Of a DNA stretch of 6,292 nt, positions 5,501 through 6,292 are shown in pieces. Source of the DNA: an uncultured Christensenellaceae bacterium (GTDB lineage Bacteria; Bacillota; Clostridia; Christensenellales; UBA3700); the NCBI GenBank assembly GCA_902373595.1, contig CABKMX010000065.1, positions 1-6,292 of the forward strand. Reading direction: 5' to 3'. Position numbers and translations under genes: made by a program. How positions within the stretch are numbered: position 1 is the first letter of the stretch; each line of letters opens with the position of its first letter. A model generated the notes under the pieces. That model searched no databases, was not told the origin of the DNA, and worked only from the letters and a program-made list of their open reading frames with translations.

Positions 5501-6292
5501 GAGAGGTCGTCGTGGTCGAGTAGTCAAACTCGCCGTCCGAGACCTTCATCGTATATTTGGCGGTGGTGTCGTTCACGGTCGCCGCGTCGAAATCGGCTTC
5601 GGTGAACGCGGTCTCGCCCTCTTCGACGTCGGAGAGGTTTTCCAGCTTGACTTCGTCAAAGTAGGCGTAGCCCTGAGTCATCGCGCCGCCGGCCTTGTTG
5701 CCGTCGCCGAGCGACAGCACGACGGTGATGTTCTGCGACGAGATGTCGGACGTCTCGATATAGACGGTGTAGGTGACCCACTTCTTGTCGGTGTCGATCG
5801 CCTTGAACGCCGCATATGCGCCGCCGTTGACATAGACATACGCGCCGCGCGCGGCGTCGCCGTCCTCGATGTCGGTGTAGACGGAGAAGGTCAGCTTGTA
5901 GTAAGACGAGGTCGCGAGCGAGACGGACGCCGACGTGTACTTGTAGACGGTCGGGACCTTGTTGTAGATCATGAGGATGTTGTCATCCTTTGCGCCCTCG
6001 GGCTTGCCGGGCGAGCCGACGTTGCCGTAGGTGTCCCTGTTGTCGCTGTACGAATCCTGTTCGACGCTGATGACGCCGGCGATCAGGTTGTCCGAACCGC
6101 CGGGAGTGGAGTTGGAGCCGCTTGAACTGCCGCGTGCGCCCGTCCAATTGGAGGGAGTGAGCGGGTAGGTGCTGCCCGTAGTGTTGCCGAACGTGCCGTT
6201 GGTGAAGAGAAGGTCGCTGTCGGTCTCGGCGCTGGGGATGTCCTCTTCGGGCGTGTCGTCGCAAGCGGCGACGCCGAAGATGAGCACGACGC
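2520..6292 (-). CDS. Large double-anchored surface lipoprotein with five CBM-like repeats (5' partial)
   Basis: No exact family is recognised. From a GTG at 6287 there are 1255 residues (numbering used here), but the frame stays open to the edge and the signal peptide is cut, so the true start lies outside. Order: end of a hydrophobic leader with lipobox V-A-A-Cys9; five diverged modules of about 190-220 residues (about 25-220, 251-442, 475-672, 701-915, 930-1142); acidic linker (1172-1191); one membrane helix (1194-1219); basic tail of about 36 residues. Each module has an N-terminal Trp (W48, W269, W491, W745, W951), a core strand such as VLVINNK, an aromatic YY-x-[IVL] strand, and usually a closing [YF]-F-D strand. 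This resembles CBM4/9-type or galactose-binding-like jelly-roll domains. No catalytic domain, LPxTG, SLH or dockerin motif is visible. Cys occurs only at 9 and 563. A glycan-binding or adhesion role at the cell surface is inference. Confidence 0.85.
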   Translation of the reverse strand, partial: VVLIFGVAACDDTPEEDIPSAETDSDLLFTNGTFGNTTGSTYPLTPSNWTGARGSSSGSNSTPGGSDNLIAGVISVEQDSYSDNRDTYGNVGSPGKPEGAKDDNILMIYNKVPTVYKYTSASVSLATSSYYKLTFSVYTDIEDGDAARGAYVYVNGGAYAAFKAIDTDKKWVTYTVYIETSDISSQNITVVLSLGDGNKAGGAMTQGYAYFDEVKLENLSDVEEGETAFTEADFDAATVNDTTAKYTMKVSDGEFDYSTTTTSPYSASKWSGMAGRGDGDNAPSSSSYVSKGIVDSSVTSTVAAHDGSDVDVTVAEGTVGTKMLMINNKQATAYGYRSSAAMRLFGGNDSYYKISVKVRTAALAEGGASIALTDGSNDSDPYLLVTDINTNGTWQTIDLFVQANQFRSTDIYLELWLGRGGEDNADTHVEGVAFFDGVTLDKATAEQYNSAAAEGRSHSFLTDENKLDRASLTTADFVLADADAVIPNRTTWRNVGTSDSDWAANGATRFPELDNPSVPVTSWDNKDVLVIHNYKSSSFALSTLTEGTDSTEAKGLFTVLRNRCYIISVWVKTQDIKEGSGITVALFSYDKAAKEDERKTQLSSFTNVNTADLDDYVSEGNNGYTELRFVVKGANAEDTLVGLDVSFGSGTSMQPTTHLSGYAMLSSISIESIDYDDYSSVSTDTVTKSVSLLSSGSSTELSSNGYFNYIDVSATQSAYADNATDADPVYTDDGLLGGFAGVPDGWTVNNSANLTADGTVAGVLELDNDKHLASNRITSAFGTIDPEKFYDGMDLVGANKDNYPNVLAIHSAANISYKSDSVSLSASSYYLLGVWVKTDGKSTVTVSVDASTDSAAVTTFTPADDDWHYYSFYIRTGFTAVDVTMTLGVAPLGGNVNTAYFAIASYNTVPEATFEKAQTEDTASDNITVKSFTVDSFDSATDLAEMDAPDNWSGATLDEDASTSEEDFAGGVFNQREGNWDELGIDPDVETAIAGKLDASTAVGNGVLGDNVLVINNKVAGAYSYSADSITLEGDTYYKVSIWALTYKLGKDETATISLKLNNLTYTFGRQNHSEGDDAKRVVNTSTYADDGTETVGEWTQYTFYVHTEKDVTPTAVLTAQLGFDGHMVEGYAFFDNFEVDKISEDDYKAATNTDESTGTVMDVANNYAINFTEEDANAEEEPDKDEETEDPGTSDLIWLWITSAVIGVILLVVVIVVLVRKYTSSRKFKSRKKPTSPTGRTGDRRDENNNKGDRR
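2631..2708 (-). other. C-terminal transmembrane helix of the surface protein
   Basis: Residues about 1194-1219 form a long uninterrupted hydrophobic run (including AVIGVILLVVVIVVLV). An acidic linker with Asp1195 lies on one side and Arg1220-Lys1221 with further basic residues (SRKFKSRKK) on the other. By the positive-inside rule the repeats lie outside the cell and the tail of about 36 residues, rich in R, K, D, N and T, is cytosolic. No LPxTG precedes the helix, so this is a stop-transfer anchor rather than a sortase signal. Confidence 0.8.
2862..3500 (-). repeat. CBM-like module 5 of the surface protein
   Basis: Residues about 930-1142 include NW951SGATLDED, GGVF (969-972), NVLVINNKVAGAYSY (1010-1024), TYYKVSIWALTY (1035-1046), WTQYTFYVHTEK (1098-1109) and HMVEGYAFFDNFEVDKI (1126-1142). 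It is the most canonical module together with 1 and 2, and it leads into the acidic membrane-proximal linker. Confidence 0.6.
3543..4187 (-). repeat. CBM-like module 4 of the surface protein (diverged end)
   Basis: Residues about 701-915 carry SNGYFNYIDV (702-711), W745, AGVL (760-763), NVLAIHS (804-810), SSYYLLGVWVKTD (826-838) and WHYYSFYIRTG (866-876). The closing strand reads AYFAIASYNTV (898-908), so the Asp of the Y/F-F-D motif found in modules 1, 2 and 5 is lost. Confidence 0.55.
4272..4865 (-). repeat. CBM-like module 3 of the surface protein (diverged)
   Basis: Residues about 475-672 keep W491, VLVIHNY (527-533), CYIISVWVKTQ (563-573) and a YTELRFVV strand (623-630). Two landmarks are altered: the YY pair is replaced by Cys563-Tyr564, the only cysteine outside the lipobox, and the closing strand reads HLSGYAMLSSISI (657-669) with no Phe-Asp. 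Overall this is the most different module, with an insertion-like charged loop at about 589-600. Confidence 0.5.
4962..5537 (-). repeat. CBM-like module 2 of the surface protein
   Basis: Residues about 251-442 repeat the module order: KW269SG, KGIV (290-293), MLMINNK (322-328), SYYKISVKVRT (349-359), WQTIDLFVQA (393-402) and HVEGVAFFDGVTLDK (427-441). The end strand closely matches module 5 (H-x-V/V-E-G-x-A-F-F-D), and some of this likeness is still visible in the DNA (aagaa-gcg-gccctcgac near 4987-5005 and 2887-2905). Confidence 0.6.
5628..6215 (-). repeat. CBM-like module 1 of the surface protein
   Basis: Residues about 25-220 open with F-T-N-G-T-F and the conserved W48-T-G, followed by AGVI (70-73), NILMIYNK (103-110), SSYYKLTFSVYT (127-138), WVTYTVYIET (170-179) and GYAYFDEVKLENL (206-218). 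A Y/F-F-D-x-V ending after a G-Y is typical of CBM4/9-like carbohydrate-binding beta-sandwiches. The repeat is at protein level only; the DNA is diverged. Confidence 0.6.
6261..6290 (-). other. Truncated lipoprotein signal peptide with lipobox
   Basis: The minus strand reads V-V-L-I-F-G-V-A-A-C-D-D at the start of the large gene. V-A-A-C fits the lipobox pattern [LVI]-[AST]-[GA]-C, preceded by a hydrophobic run and followed by an acidic, low-hydrophobicity region (DDTPEED). Lgt and Lsp would be expected to lipidate and cleave at this Cys, anchoring the protein to the outer face of the membrane. The basic n-region and start codon lie beyond the right edge. An Asp directly after the Cys is a membrane-retention signal in Gram-negative bacteria, but that rule does not apply to Gram-positives. 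Confidence 0.7.

Noticed and set aside
4695..6125. A 476-codon open frame on the + strand opposite the same gene
   Set aside because: Same in-phase antisense artefact. The minus strand reads as a coherent repeat protein with lipobox and membrane helix.
1..6292. CRISPR arrays, tRNA/rRNA genes, insertion sequences, riboswitches
   Set aside because: No regularly spaced direct repeats, transposase-like product, terminal inverted repeats or recognisable structured RNA were seen, and gaps between genes are at most about 50 bases.

Overview
The window has about four protein-coding genes, packed tightly and alternating in strand (+, -, +, -). No RNA gene, CRISPR array or mobile element could be recognised. 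The sequence is GC-rich and coding codons favour G or C at the third position. A SpoVB/MurJ-type lipid flippase, an ECF-type vitamin transporter S component, a LysM protein and a lipobox-bearing surface protein together point to a Gram-positive, Bacillota/Clostridia-like bacterium, probably an uncultured gut-type lineage. That assignment is inference; nothing here fixes the taxon.

Layout: (1) 1-600, +, the 3' part of an ECF transporter S component (folate-type fold), entering from the left edge and ending at a hairpin terminator at 611-638. (2) 630-2126, -, a complete 498-aa polysaccharide/lipid II flippase-like membrane protein of the SpoVB/MurJ (MOP) superfamily, converging on gene 1. (3) 2179-2469, +, a 96-aa protein made almost entirely of two LysM modules with no signal peptide. 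It diverges from gene 2 across about 50 bp, and its likely promoter lies inside the 5' end of gene 2. (4) 2520-6292, -, most of a very large surface protein running off the right edge. It has a lipobox Cys near the N-terminus, five diverged carbohydrate-binding-module-like beta-sandwich repeats, an acidic linker, one C-terminal membrane helix and a basic tail. Genes 3 and 4 converge on a shared hairpin at 2475-2499 that looks bidirectional.

Strand alternation means no two genes form an operon, so shared function cannot be argued from co-transcription. Three of the four genes do fit a cell-envelope theme: flipping of envelope precursor lipids, LysM glycan binding, and a membrane-tethered glycan-binding-like surface protein. 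The most unusual item is the large protein, which appears anchored at both ends (lipid at the N-terminus, membrane helix at the C-terminus) and carries no visible catalytic domain. There are no gene-free stretches above 300 bases; the longest gaps are about 50 bases.
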